Source of the DNA: Promethearchaeota archaeon
Lineage (GTDB): Archaea; Asgardarchaeota; Lokiarchaeia; Sigynarchaeales; SOKP01
Reading direction: 5' to 3'
NCBI GenBank assembly: GCA_014729315.1
Contig: WJKD01000321.1
Span: forward strand, 1 to 8,536
Length of the DNA stretch: 8,536 bases
The translations under genes were made by a program, and so were the position numbers. This document shows, in pieces, positions 1 through 5,473 of this stretch. Each line of letters starts with the position of its first letter. Positions within the stretch are counted from its first letter, which is position 1. The notes beneath the pieces are model-generated. The model had not been told where the DNA came from. It worked only from the letters and a program-made list of their open reading frames with translations, and made no database searches.

Positions 1-1
1 C

Positions 2-877
2 TATGAAAGTAAAACCTCAAAAGAATTAAAAACTCTTAGCGAAAACGATCTATCTCACCCACCTACTAATTTTGAGGTGATAGAAGCTTTAGAATATGTG
101 AAACAATCTGAAGCCCTTACAAAAAAATTGAAAATGAAAGAAGCATCAAAGTTGTTACAAGAAGCTCTAAAAATTGTAAATAAATATAAGAAAAAAAACC
201 TAGTTGTTTCTATACTTTTTAAACTCTCAAAAATCGCTTTAAAAACGAACCAAAAAAAATTAGCTGCTAATTACCTCCAAAATGCTTTGAACGGGGCGAA
301 ATCAGGCAGCGTGCCTTTAGAAATGATTTTAAAAATTCATTATCAATTGGGGAAATTATATTACGATCTATTAGATTTCACAAAATCATTAAAACATTTT
401 ATAATTCTTCAAAACTTTTTAGAAAAAGCAGCTGAAAACTATGAGAATGAGGAAATTTTAGGATTAACTTACCTTTTTAGAGCTCGCTTTTTTAAAAAAA
501 ACAAAAAACTTTCGCAAGCACTTCAGATATTAAAGTTAGCTTTATCAAACTTAAACCCAGAGAACGTCGAAAATAGGAAAATCGTCGTAGACTTGATATT
601 AGAAATCTCGGATTATTTTATTCATTATCGCAAGAACACTAAAAACGCACGATATTATTTAGAAAGTTGCGAAGTATTATTATCGCAATCGAGTATTAGG
701 GGGATAAACCAAACTTTCAAATGGCATAGATTAATGTCTGAGTATTACACTTCTTTGGCTAAGAATAGCGAAAAATTATTATATCATTTAAAGCAACAAA
801 AAGCTATGCATCAAAAACTAGATCAAATTGGAGTTCTAAAAGCAATTACTGCTGAAAATAAGAATAAGAATGAATGA
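2..877 (+). CDS. TPR-like helical-repeat protein, 5' end outside window
   Basis: The reading frame is open from base 2, with no start required inside the window, so the gene probably begins upstream. A GTG at 77 would be the first internal start, but the residues before it (YESKTSKELKTL...) look like normal coding sequence. The visible protein is almost entirely helical. It has repeated helix pairs of about 35-40 residues with TPR-like features: small residues in helix A (for example QEALKIVNKY, YLQNALNGAK, YQLGKLYYDL), and later pairs around ALQILKLALSNL and ARYYLESCEVLL. Such proteins act as protein-protein interaction scaffolds. No catalytic motif is visible. It ends with a lysine- and asparagine-rich tail (ENKNKNE) and TGA, seven bases from the convergent eS30 gene. 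Calling it TPR is a judgement from helix periodicity. An N-terminal effector domain may lie outside the window. Confidence 0.65.
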   Translation, partial: YESKTSKELKTLSENDLSHPPTNFEVIEALEYVKQSEALTKKLKMKEASKLLQEALKIVNKYKKKNLVVSILFKLSKIALKTNQKKLAANYLQNALNGAKSGSVPLEMILKIHYQLGKLYYDLLDFTKSLKHFIILQNFLEKAAENYENEEILGLTYLFRARFFKKNKKLSQALQILKLALSNLNPENVENRKIVVDLILEISDYFIHYRKNTKNARYYLESCEVLLSQSSIRGINQTFKWHRLMSEYYTSLAKNSEKLLYHLKQQKAMHQKLDQIGVLKAITAENKNKNE

Positions 878-883
878 AAAAAA

Positions 884-1087
884 TTATCTTTTGAACTTTG
901 CGCGTTTAGCGCCAATACTATCGCTCTGTCCTCCAAATTTTCCCTTGATAAAGCGATTTTTATACAATTCTCGATATCGCATGCGGGGAGGTTTTTTAGG
1001 CGTTGCATTTACTCCCGTTCTTTCAACTCTCGGGGTTTGTTGACGAACTTTGCCAGCTTTTGTTAGAGATCCGTGTGAACCAGGAAT
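884..1087 (-). CDS. rps30e: Small-subunit ribosomal protein eS30, with an apparent ATT start
   Basis: The minus strand encodes 67 residues starting (I/M)PGSHGSLTKAGKVRQQTP, the conserved N-terminal signature of archaeal eS30. A basic middle follows (KKPPRMRYRELYKNRF), then a basic C-terminus ending AKRAKFKR before TAA. eS30 is a component of the small ribosomal subunit. In eukaryotes it is made as a fusion to a ubiquitin-like domain, and no such fusion is seen here. The codon where Met is expected is ATT (1085-1087). The two codons before it are ATC and ATT, and the next one upstream is an in-frame TAG, so no ATG, GTG or TTG can serve as the start of the full protein. A good Shine-Dalgarno sequence, AAGAGGT (1096-1102), sits 8 bases before the ATT. 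The neighbouring TPR gene converges on it. Confidence 0.92.
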   Translation of the reverse strand: MPGSHGSLTKAGKVRQQTPRVERTGVNATPKKPPRMRYRELYKNRFIKGKFGGQSDSIGAKRAKFKR

Positions 1088-1095
1088 GATAATCT

Positions 1096-1102
1096 ACCTC
1101 TT
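1096..1102 (-). promoter_or_regulatory. Shine-Dalgarno sequence of eS30
   Basis: The minus strand reads AAGAGGT. It lies 8 bases before the ATT at 1087 and 5 bases before the ATC at 1090. It supports translation initiation at one of the isoleucine codons rather than at a distant start. ATT at 1087 gives a protein that begins exactly where eS30 homologues begin. Confidence 0.6.
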
Positions 1103-1134
1103 ATTTAATGTTTGTTTATTTAATTATTCTAATT

Positions 1135-1148
1135 GTATATAATAAATC
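1135..1148 (-). promoter_or_regulatory. Possible TATA box for eS30
   Basis: The minus strand reads TGATTTATTATATAC. Archaeal spacing of about 25 bases would put transcription start near 1112-1115 and leave a short leader holding the Shine-Dalgarno sequence. The whole region is AT-rich, so chance matches are likely. Confidence 0.35.
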
Positions 1149-1330
1149 ACCTATCTTAAATTTTAGTATTATTCTTTCAAAAAGACTTAGGATTTATGTC
1201 TTTAAAACAAAGGTATTATTCAATTAGTTTTTTCCCACCGCTTTATATGACGAATATTGGACTCCCTTTTTTTTAAGAAAAAAAATAACCATTTCTATAA
1301 TATTATAATAATTAGAAATATTGACATTAA

Positions 1331-1507
1331 ATGAATGAGGAAAAGTTGAAGAACATCAAAATATCTAATGAAAAAGAAGAAAAAATATTTTTTGGAGAAA
1401 AACAGAAAAGATGCTTCGCATGTGGACAAGTTTTAGATATTGGAGTTGAAGAATGTCCGTATTGTAAGACAAAACAAAATATTGAGAAAAAATCCCGAAC
1501 CGAGTAA
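1331..1507 (+). CDS. Small zinc-ribbon protein (58 residues)
   Basis: ATG at 1331 opens a 58-codon frame ending in TAA. The N-terminal half is charged and probably helical (NEEKLKNIKISNEKEEK). The C-terminal half carries one zinc ribbon: C28-x2-C31 (CFACG) and C42-P-x-C45 (CPYC). The tail is short, basic and polar. Single zinc-ribbon proteins of this size are common in archaea and bind a zinc ion, and their partners are usually unknown. An AT-rich TATA-like stretch lies at 1296-1310, about 25-30 bases before the start, consistent with a very short leader. The cysteine pattern is the main reason to believe this small gene. Membrane-anchored zinc-ribbon gene 1663-2166 follows in the same direction after 155 bases. 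Confidence 0.7.
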   Translation: MNEEKLKNIKISNEKEEKIFFGEKQKRCFACGQVLDIGVEECPYCKTKQNIEKKSRTE

Positions 1508-1662
1508 ATTTAGTTATTTCTAAATAGAGAACAAAAGCATTTTTTATTAGAACTTCATATCCTCGATAGCTGGTTTAAATTTATTCAATCAAAAAATAAG
1601 ATATATAAATATTCTAAATAAATATCTCCTATACTCAAGAAAAACATAGGCTTTGAATTTGA

Positions 1663-2166
1663 ATGCCAAATTATAAGAAGAAAACTTTAATAATCGTTTG
1701 GATTTTAATTTTCATCGTCGTTACGATATTTTCTGTGATCGGATCAATTTTATTCGCTAATTTTTGGTTTCTCTTTTTACCTCTGTCTTTGATTCTTATC
1801 GTAGCTTTTCAAGCAATGTCTGAGCAGTTTTGGACCCCAAAAAAGTATTGTCCTCGATGCCAGGCTCCTGTTACGATATACAGCGAATACTGTAGGAATT
1901 GCGGTCTTAAACTTATAAATAAATGTCCTAATTGTGGACATTATCAAGACGCAAAATTAAAGGAATGTTCTAATTGCGGATATAAGTATAGGCTTACGGA
2001 GATGGCAAGGCAGAAAGAGGACATAGATTATCAAGTTGATTATCAAGTTATTAAAAAGGGACAAAATCTACCCGAAAAAGCCAATTTTTGCCCTCATTGC
2101 GGTTCAACTCTGAAGAATCAGGATTATTCAAGAGGATGCCCCCACTGCGGCAAAAAGGTGGATTAA
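1663..2166 (+). CDS. Membrane-anchored protein with three zinc ribbons (167 residues)
   Basis: Two hydrophobic segments (about residues 8-32 and 35-51) form a membrane hairpin or anchor. Three zinc-binding modules follow: C63/C66 with C77/C80, C88/C91 with C102/C105 (CPNCGHY...CSNCG), and C143/C146 with C159/C162 (CPHCG...CPHCG). A charged linker with a short internal repeat (DYQVDYQV, residues 122-129) joins ribbons 2 and 3. The first two modules resemble the double zinc ribbon (DZANK-like) arrangement. The ribbons are probably cytoplasmic because free zinc-cysteine centres are usual there. The substrate or partner is unknown. The gene converges on the minus-strand membrane gene at 2201, leaving 34 bases between stop codons. 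The 318-residue gene at the right of the window has the same overall plan of membrane segments followed by zinc ribbons. Confidence 0.8.
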   Translation: MPNYKKKTLIIVWILIFIVVTIFSVIGSILFANFWFLFLPLSLILIVAFQAMSEQFWTPKKYCPRCQAPVTIYSEYCRNCGLKLINKCPNCGHYQDAKLKECSNCGYKYRLTEMARQKEDIDYQVDYQVIKKGQNLPEKANFCPHCGSTLKNQDYSRGCPHCGKKVD

Positions 2167-2200
2167 TTCTATCTAATTTTATGATCATTCAAGCATAACC

Positions 2201-2818
2201 TTATTGATTATTTATTACAACTTTAGAAGATAATTCTGAATAAGCTTGAGATCTTCTTTTAGTAATTGAATCGGGGAAATAAAATGTAAACCCTATGCTT
2301 AAGATTGTTACAGAAATCCAATCAAAAAGAATTAAACTCAACGGGGCACCATGATATGCCAAATCGAAGAAATATGTACTAAATACCCACGTACAACAGA
2401 ATATGTAATAATAAGGAAACCACTTCTGATAGAGCGTGAACCGTTTATTCCTAAATATGTAAATATCAACGATAAAAGGTAATAAATGGATATAATCCCA
2501 ATAAAGATGGAATAAAACTATGTCTAATAATAAAATTGTACAAATAGGTATAAAAGAATAGATAAGAAAGTTATTGATATATGGATTCTCTCTATATAAA
2601 AACCAAGCTATTGAGATAGAAAAATACCATTGACTAATAGTTGCAATGACTACATTTCTATTTGGATCGCCGTGCTTAATGTTTGGACCAAACATCGCCA
2701 CATCCAATGGTTGCCATGTCATCGGAAAGACGAACTGGTACAATAACGAAATAATAGACGCAATGGCAATTTGAATCATTGAAATTGACTGTAAACTAAG
2801 CTTTTCGATCTTCTTCAA
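2201..2818 (-). CDS. Multi-pass membrane protein, unrecognised family (paralogue 2)
   Basis: The product has 205 residues with about six hydrophobic segments (near 11-32, 57-75, 83-104, 107-122, 133-152 and 158-181) and a polar C-terminal tail. It aligns without gaps to the upstream neighbour (2920-3552) through residue 184. Shared features include FPMTWQPLDVAM (31-42), H49/D51/N53/N55, IATISQWYFS (58-67), YRENPYINNFLIYS (75-88), W107-D108, H111, P114, D118, QKW (131-133), DLAY-x-GAPL (152-160) and FPDS (181-184). The start is TTG at 2818. An in-frame TGA lies a few codons upstream, no ATG is available in frame, and the TTG aligns exactly with the paralogue's start. I do not recognise the family. 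Conserved Asp, His and Trp residues next to or within membrane segments could form a binding or catalytic site, but none is proven. Confidence 0.8.
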   Translation of the reverse strand: MKKIEKLSLQSISMIQIAIASIISLLYQFVFPMTWQPLDVAMFGPNIKHGDPNRNVVIATISQWYFSISIAWFLYRENPYINNFLIYSFIPICTILLLDIVLFHLYWDYIHLLPFIVDIYIFRNKRFTLYQKWFPYYYIFCCTWVFSTYFFDLAYHGAPLSLILFDWISVTILSIGFTFYFPDSITKRRSQAYSELSSKVVINNQ

Positions 2819-2919
2819 TTTCCATTCACTTTTTCAAACTCTAAAATTATATTTTACTTTTTTTTTGACCTTAAAATAACTTTTGTTGAATTAGTTTTTT
2901 ACATGGTGAGTAAGGAAGT

Positions 2920-3552
2920 TTAAATTTCGTTTTGCAAAGGCTCCAAAGCTATTTCTTTTTTCCGCAAATTTCGGCTTTGTTTTCTCATTTTAGAAAGCAC
3001 GCTATCAGGAAATCCAAAAGAAATCAACACACAAAGAGAAGTTATAACTGACCAATTAAAAAAAAAGACCAACAACGGGGCTCCAAAATAGGCTAAATCT
3101 AATAAGTAGACCGCAAAATACCAGAAAGAACACCCAACTAAGTAAAATGGTAACCACTTTTGAAATAGGGTATCACGTTTTTTAGCTAGCAAATATACAT
3201 CTACTACTAAGGGAGTAAGGTGAATAAAATCCCAGAACAATTGATAAACAAAAAATTCGATGAAAACAATCATAGTTAAGGAAACTATCGAATATATAAG
3301 AAAGTTATTTATGTATGGGTTTTCTCGATAAATTAACCACGCAATTGAAAGAGAAAAATACCATTGACTAATTGTAGCGATAACCATATTCGTGTTTGAA
3401 TCTTCGTGTGTGATCTCTGGACCATACATTGCTACATCCAACGGTTGCCATGTCATTGGAAAAACGAATTGAAATAAAATAGAGATTGAAGTTGCAATAG
3501 CAAGTTGGATTAATGTTATTGTTATAATGTGTAAATTCTTAAATATTTTCAA
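2920..3552 (-). CDS. Multi-pass membrane protein, unrecognised family (paralogue 1)
   Basis: The product has 210 residues and about six membrane segments, with the same motifs at the same residue numbers as paralogue 2. It differs mainly in a longer basic C-terminal tail (SKMRKQSRNLRKKE...), which suggests a cytoplasmic C-terminus. The start is TTG at 3552, which aligns with the TTG of the paralogue. The frame is open further upstream but offers no ATG or GTG nearby. It is first in a same-strand tandem pair, with 101 bases before paralogue 2, and the pair may be co-transcribed. The arrangement points to local gene duplication followed by divergence. Nothing recognisable in the sequence reveals a function. 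A sensor, transporter or membrane enzyme are all possible. Confidence 0.8.
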   Translation of the reverse strand: MKIFKNLHIITITLIQLAIATSISILFQFVFPMTWQPLDVAMYGPEITHEDSNTNMVIATISQWYFSLSIAWLIYRENPYINNFLIYSIVSLTMIVFIEFFVYQLFWDFIHLTPLVVDVYLLAKKRDTLFQKWLPFYLVGCSFWYFAVYLLDLAYFGAPLLVFFFNWSVITSLCVLISFGFPDSVLSKMRKQSRNLRKKEIALEPLQNEI

Positions 3553-3842
3553 TAAAATCTTAACCCCATTAAATTCAAAATTTTAAAATCTTTTTTAACC
3601 TTTCAATTCCATAGAAAACTCTTATTTTTGAAAATTGCGTATAAGTTTTTAGGTTTATGGTAATTTATTTGTATTGTTTATTTGATGTGAAGCTTAAAGT
3701 TATCATTCGATTGATTTCCTAATGTTTGAAAAAGTAAAAGAGTCTCTCAAGAAACATACTGAAAAGGTTATTATTATGGTGTGTGCTTATATCTCATCTT
3801 TAATTAAACTCAAATAATATGAAAATTTAAATATTTTATATC
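3553..3842. other. Intergenic region between membrane-protein pair and tRNA-Trp
   Basis: This AT-rich stretch holds the leftward start region of paralogue 1 and the rightward approach to tRNA-Trp. The only open frame of note is a 31-codon one at 3722-3817 (MFEKVKESLKKHTEKV...), an amphipathic peptide with no known family and no clear Shine-Dalgarno sequence. I do not call it a gene. No repeat or RNA structure was evident. Confidence 0.4.
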
Positions 3843-3850
3843 TATAAAAA
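3843..3850 (+). promoter_or_regulatory. TATA box of tRNA-Trp
   Basis: TATAAAAA is centred about 29 bases before the mature 5' end of the tRNA. That is the usual archaeal distance, with transcription starting a few bases before the tRNA. Confidence 0.6.
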
Positions 3851-3875
3851 GTCAATTTATCACATATGATACCCT

Positions 3876-3978
3876 GGGGACGTGGCGAAGCTCGGTATCG
3901 CGGCAGGCTCCAGATCCCATTGGCATTACGGAAGCCGGAGATACCTGTTGGTCAGGGGTTCAAATCCCTTCGTCCCCA
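3876..3978 (+). tRNA. tRNA-Trp: tRNA-Trp (CCA anticodon) with an intron at 37/38
   Basis: The complete cloverleaf can be folded by hand. The acceptor stem GGGGACG (3876-3882) pairs with CGTCCCC (3971-3977), and the discriminator is A3978. The D arm is GCGA/TCGC with GG in the loop. The anticodon stem GCAGG (3903-3907) pairs with CCTGT (3944-3948), with one G-U pair. The anticodon loop C-T-C-C-A-G contains CCA at 3910-3912. The variable region has 5 bases. The T arm AGGGG/CCCTT carries loop TTCAAAT. No 3' CCA is encoded, as is common in archaea. The gene serves tryptophan codon UGG. A T-rich stretch after 3979 probably ends transcription. The 3' end is repeated at 5474-5498. Confidence 0.95.
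3914..3942 (+). other. tRNA-Trp intron, 29 bases, with bulge-helix-bulge
   Basis: A bulge-helix-bulge fixes the intron ends. CTCC (loop positions 32-35, 3908-3911) pairs with GGAG (3937-3940). The flanking three-base bulges are AG|A at the 5' splice site and AT|A at the 3' splice site. The anticodon stem closes the outer side, so the splicing endonuclease would cut after G37 and before A38. At 29 bases the intron is too short for the box C/D guide RNA known in haloarchaeal tRNA-Trp introns, and no C or D boxes are visible. Confidence 0.8.
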
Positions 3979-3983
3979 CTTTT
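3959..3983 (+). repeat. tRNA-Trp 3'-end direct repeat, copy 1
   Basis: The T loop, T stem, acceptor strand and the first bases after the gene match 5474-5498 in 24 of 25 positions, with C3966 replaced by A5481. It is the left boundary of the toxin-antitoxin unit and could be an attachment-site core. Confidence 0.85.
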
Positions 3984-4131
3984 ATCTTTCTATTAAGCTA
4001 GGATACCGAAGATTTTAAAAATTAAAATATTCAAGCACACTCAACCTATTATCAAAAATTTGGCTTGAATAACTCCATAAAAATGTATAAAATTGATGAG
4101 AACAATATTATTATAAAATAAGTCTAATATC

Positions 4132-4422
4132 ATGGTTAATAAGAAATTTTATAGGAAAAAGGAATTGGACGATCTGATCGCTCTTATATATGCAGATACA
4201 CGAATAAAAATATCAAAAAAAGAGCTTTTAGAAACAATTTTTGAGTTAGGCATACAAGATTATCATGCGTTCCTGAAAAAAATTCAAACTAAAAACGAAT
4301 CTAATTCAAAAGATTTAAGAAAAGATTTAAGAAAAGAATTTATTCAAAAATTTTCGGGAATTATTTCCGTCTCAAATCCAGATAAGATTAATCCAAAATC
4401 TATATGGGAAAATAAACTGTAA
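4132..4422 (+). CDS. vapB: VapB-like antitoxin, orphan copy A
   Basis: This 96-residue protein is closely related to the antitoxin at 5579-5863. About three quarters of the core (residues 11-51) is identical, including SKKELLE-x-IFELGI-x-DYHA-x-LKKIQTK. The N-terminal half fits a ribbon-helix-helix DNA-binding layout (strand, helix 11-23, helix 28-51). The C-terminal tail (GIISVSNPDKINPKSIW) resembles VapB tails that bind PIN toxins. Its proposed strand reads VNKKFY rather than ATIRFD as in copy B, so DNA binding may be altered. A 12-base tandem duplication gives DLRKDLRK (residues 61-68), absent from copy B. Where copy B has vapC, only a remnant follows here, so this antitoxin has lost its toxin. 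TATAAAATA lies at 4112-4120 and TATAAAA at 4085-4091, and no clear Shine-Dalgarno sequence is seen. Confidence 0.75.
   Translation: MVNKKFYRKKELDDLIALIYADTRIKISKKELLETIFELGIQDYHAFLKKIQTKNESNSKDLRKDLRKEFIQKFSGIISVSNPDKINPKSIWENKL
4312..4335 (+). repeat. 12-base tandem duplication inside antitoxin copy A
   Basis: GATTTAAGAAAA occurs twice back to back (4312-4323 and 4324-4335), adding DLRK in frame between the DNA-binding part and the toxin-binding tail. Copy B has a single, slightly different unit (DLRE). Confidence 0.85.
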
Positions 4423-4423
4423 G

Positions 4424-4569
4424 ATTAACTAATTTATTAATTATTAATTTATTAGATACGAACTTTATTTGGGTTTGAATCTATTTTTAAGATTTATAGG
4501 TAATCTTAGAAAAACTGATCAATCTTTCAATTTTCATTATATTCAATTTATCAACAATCTTGGATTGTT
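4424..4569 (+). pseudogene. Remnant of vapC (PIN toxin) in copy A
   Basis: Directly after antitoxin A the sequence can be aligned to the start of the intact-looking vapC of copy B. GATACGAACTTTATTTGG (4455-4472) encodes LLDTNFIWV, matching FVDTNTLWW with the first PIN aspartate. The start codon position now reads ATT, a few extra TTA-rich bases are inserted, and TGA at 4476 ends the frame. Further faint similarity (FIIFNLSTIL against FVFNEFVMIEL) suggests the remnant reaches about 4560. The remaining part of the toxin, including its last two acidic residues, is gone. Recognition rests on position and a short motif. Confidence 0.5.
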
Positions 4570-4860
4570 TTAAATGAAATCATCCCATTTTTTAGGTTTA
4601 CGATTTAATTGCATCACTGAGATAATCACTATCTCGTTCTTTTTAACTTGATAGATTATTCCATAGGGAAAGCGTTGAGTTAAGCATCTTCGGCAGTGTT
4701 GAGATATTTTTGTCCATGCTTTGGGAAATTGGAGAATTCTTTGAATTGTTGAATAAACTTCTCCTGAAAATATTGAACCTAGACCATAATTGATATTCTC
4801 ATAATAATCGATCGCTTCTTGTAGTTCCTTAACGGCAATAGGGTGAAAGGTGAAGTTCAT
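4570..4860 (-). CDS. RelE/ParE-family toxin
   Basis: This 96-residue protein has the family layout: F-x-P-x-A-x-KEL-x-EA-x-x-YYE (5-21), GLGSIFSGEV (26-35), an Ile- and Pro-containing turn with Trp (FPKAW, 45-49), a basic pair R57-R58, RFPYGIIYQV (63-72), EIVIISV (76-82) and a C-terminal RKPKKW (87-92). RelE members cleave mRNA on the ribosome and ParE members block DNA gyrase. The sequence alone does not decide between them. RFPYGI-x-Y and RKP-x-x-W are typical of the plasmid-stabilisation subgroup. The ATG overlaps the TGA of the upstream antitoxin (ATGA), as expected of a translationally coupled TA operon. It looks intact, unlike its copy near 6384-6594. Confidence 0.88.
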   Translation of the reverse strand: MNFTFHPIAVKELQEAIDYYENINYGLGSIFSGEVYSTIQRILQFPKAWTKISQHCRRCLTQRFPYGIIYQVKKNEIVIISVMQLNRKPKKWDDFI

Positions 4861-5090
4861 TTTTTAAAACGCTTTCGGATTTTGTCAAAGACAATATCAC
4901 CCGAAATTGTCTCAATTTTACCTGATTCAATTTCAGTGATACGCCTTTCTACTTCATTAGCCCATAATTCGTCAATTTCTTTTTGGATAGGAACATTAAG
5001 ACTTTTAATTAATTTATCGATTAATTTAGTCCGAAGATTTGAAGGAAGAGACAAGACTTCTTGAAGTAATTTTTTGTTTATTTCAGTCAT
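4857..5090 (-). CDS. Antitoxin of the RelE/ParE-family toxin
   Basis: This 77-residue helical, charged protein is encoded just upstream of the toxin and shares a four-base overlap with it. It matches the putative addiction-module component family (the family containing TIGR02574 / PF09720). The N-terminal helix pattern is LLQEVLSLPSNLRTKLIDKL-like, with LP at 15-16 and SL at 30-31. The core is EIDELWANEVERRITEIESG (38-57) with W43, and the C-terminus is basic (IRKRFKK). It is expected to bind and neutralise the toxin and to repress its own operon. A clear Shine-Dalgarno AAAGGA (minus strand, 5096-5101) lies five bases before the ATG and supports this start. The promoter lies to the right, in the spacer that carries the conserved palindrome. 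Confidence 0.85.
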   Translation of the reverse strand: MTEINKKLLQEVLSLPSNLRTKLIDKLIKSLNVPIQKEIDELWANEVERRITEIESGKIETISGDIVFDKIRKRFKK

Positions 5091-5095
5091 ATTAT

Positions 5096-5101
5096 TCCTT
5101 T
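5096..5101 (-). promoter_or_regulatory. Shine-Dalgarno sequence of the RelE/ParE antitoxin
   Basis: AAAGGA on the minus strand, five bases upstream of ATG 5090-5088. This is one of the few clear ribosome binding sites in the window. Confidence 0.6.
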
Positions 5102-5274
5102 CTGTGAAAATTCAATTAAATAAAATAAATTTAAACATTAATAATTTTTGATAATCGTTATCTAAAAGAATCTAAATAACTATTTCAGATTTATACCAAG
5201 ATCTGATTTATATTCAGTTAGATCCACCGTTTTATGAATAAAATGAACCAAAAAGAAGGTTCTAAGCGAAAATT

Positions 5275-5473
5275 AAAACTGCCTAAAAATGCCATTATTG
5301 ATTTGGCATTGGTAAATTTAAGGATGATAATTAGTTTTTTATCCATTCTATGTATTTTTTCTGAATTATAGATTATTTAATCGTTATTGATTTGTAAATA
5401 ATTGAATTATAATTCAAGAGGGCGCTTTATTCATTATCTGAAAACAGAAAACATAAATAAAAAAACAAATCCC
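5275..5473. repeat. TA-island spacer repeat, copy A
   Basis: This region aligns with 6640-6815. The match is moderate at the left: 60 of 87 positions, without gaps, over 5283-5369. It becomes strong at the right, with TTGTAAATAATTGAATTAT and following bases at 5392-5419 (27 of 28) and a perfect 25-base block at 5437-5461. A 45-codon open frame (5234-5371) covers the left part. Differences between the copies fall about equally on the three codon positions, so it does not look protein-coding. The remainder of the gap 5091-5578 holds this repeat, the tRNA fragment and the approach to antitoxin B. Confidence 0.75.
5402..5417. promoter_or_regulatory. Perfect 16-base palindrome, possible operator
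   Basis: TTGAATTATAATTCAA is its own reverse complement. It lies in the most conserved part of the spacer repeat. The second copy (6753-6768) differs at one central base (TTGAATTATTATTCAA). It could be a binding site for a dimeric repressor such as an antitoxin, although it lies over 300 bases from the antitoxin start at 5090 and about 160 bases from the antitoxin at 5579. AT-rich DNA makes palindromes fairly common, and conservation is the main argument. Confidence 0.4.

Noticed and set aside
823..1008. Minus-strand 61-codon open frame
   Set aside because: It is a shifted frame overlapping the well-supported eS30 gene, and its sequence has no recognisable features.
1267..1285. T8-AAG-A8 inverted repeat
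   Set aside because: Could be a hairpin or a bidirectional terminator, but it is only homopolymer pairing in AT-rich DNA and does not sit directly after a gene end.
1508..1525. ATTTAG...CTAAAT hairpin after the 58-residue gene
   Set aside because: Six weak base pairs without an adjoining T-tract, so not convincing as a terminator.
3722..3817. 31-codon amphipathic open frame before tRNA-Trp
   Set aside because: Too short, no clear ribosome binding site and no family signature. Possible, but not supportable.
4843..5064. Plus-strand 73-codon open frame
   Set aside because: Antisense shadow of the RelE/ParE antitoxin.
5234..5371. 45-codon open frame (MNKMNQKEG...) in the TA spacer
   Set aside because: The homologous stretch in copy B has an in-frame stop just before the similarity starts, and the 27 differences are spread 8/9/10 over the three codon positions, which shows no coding constraint.
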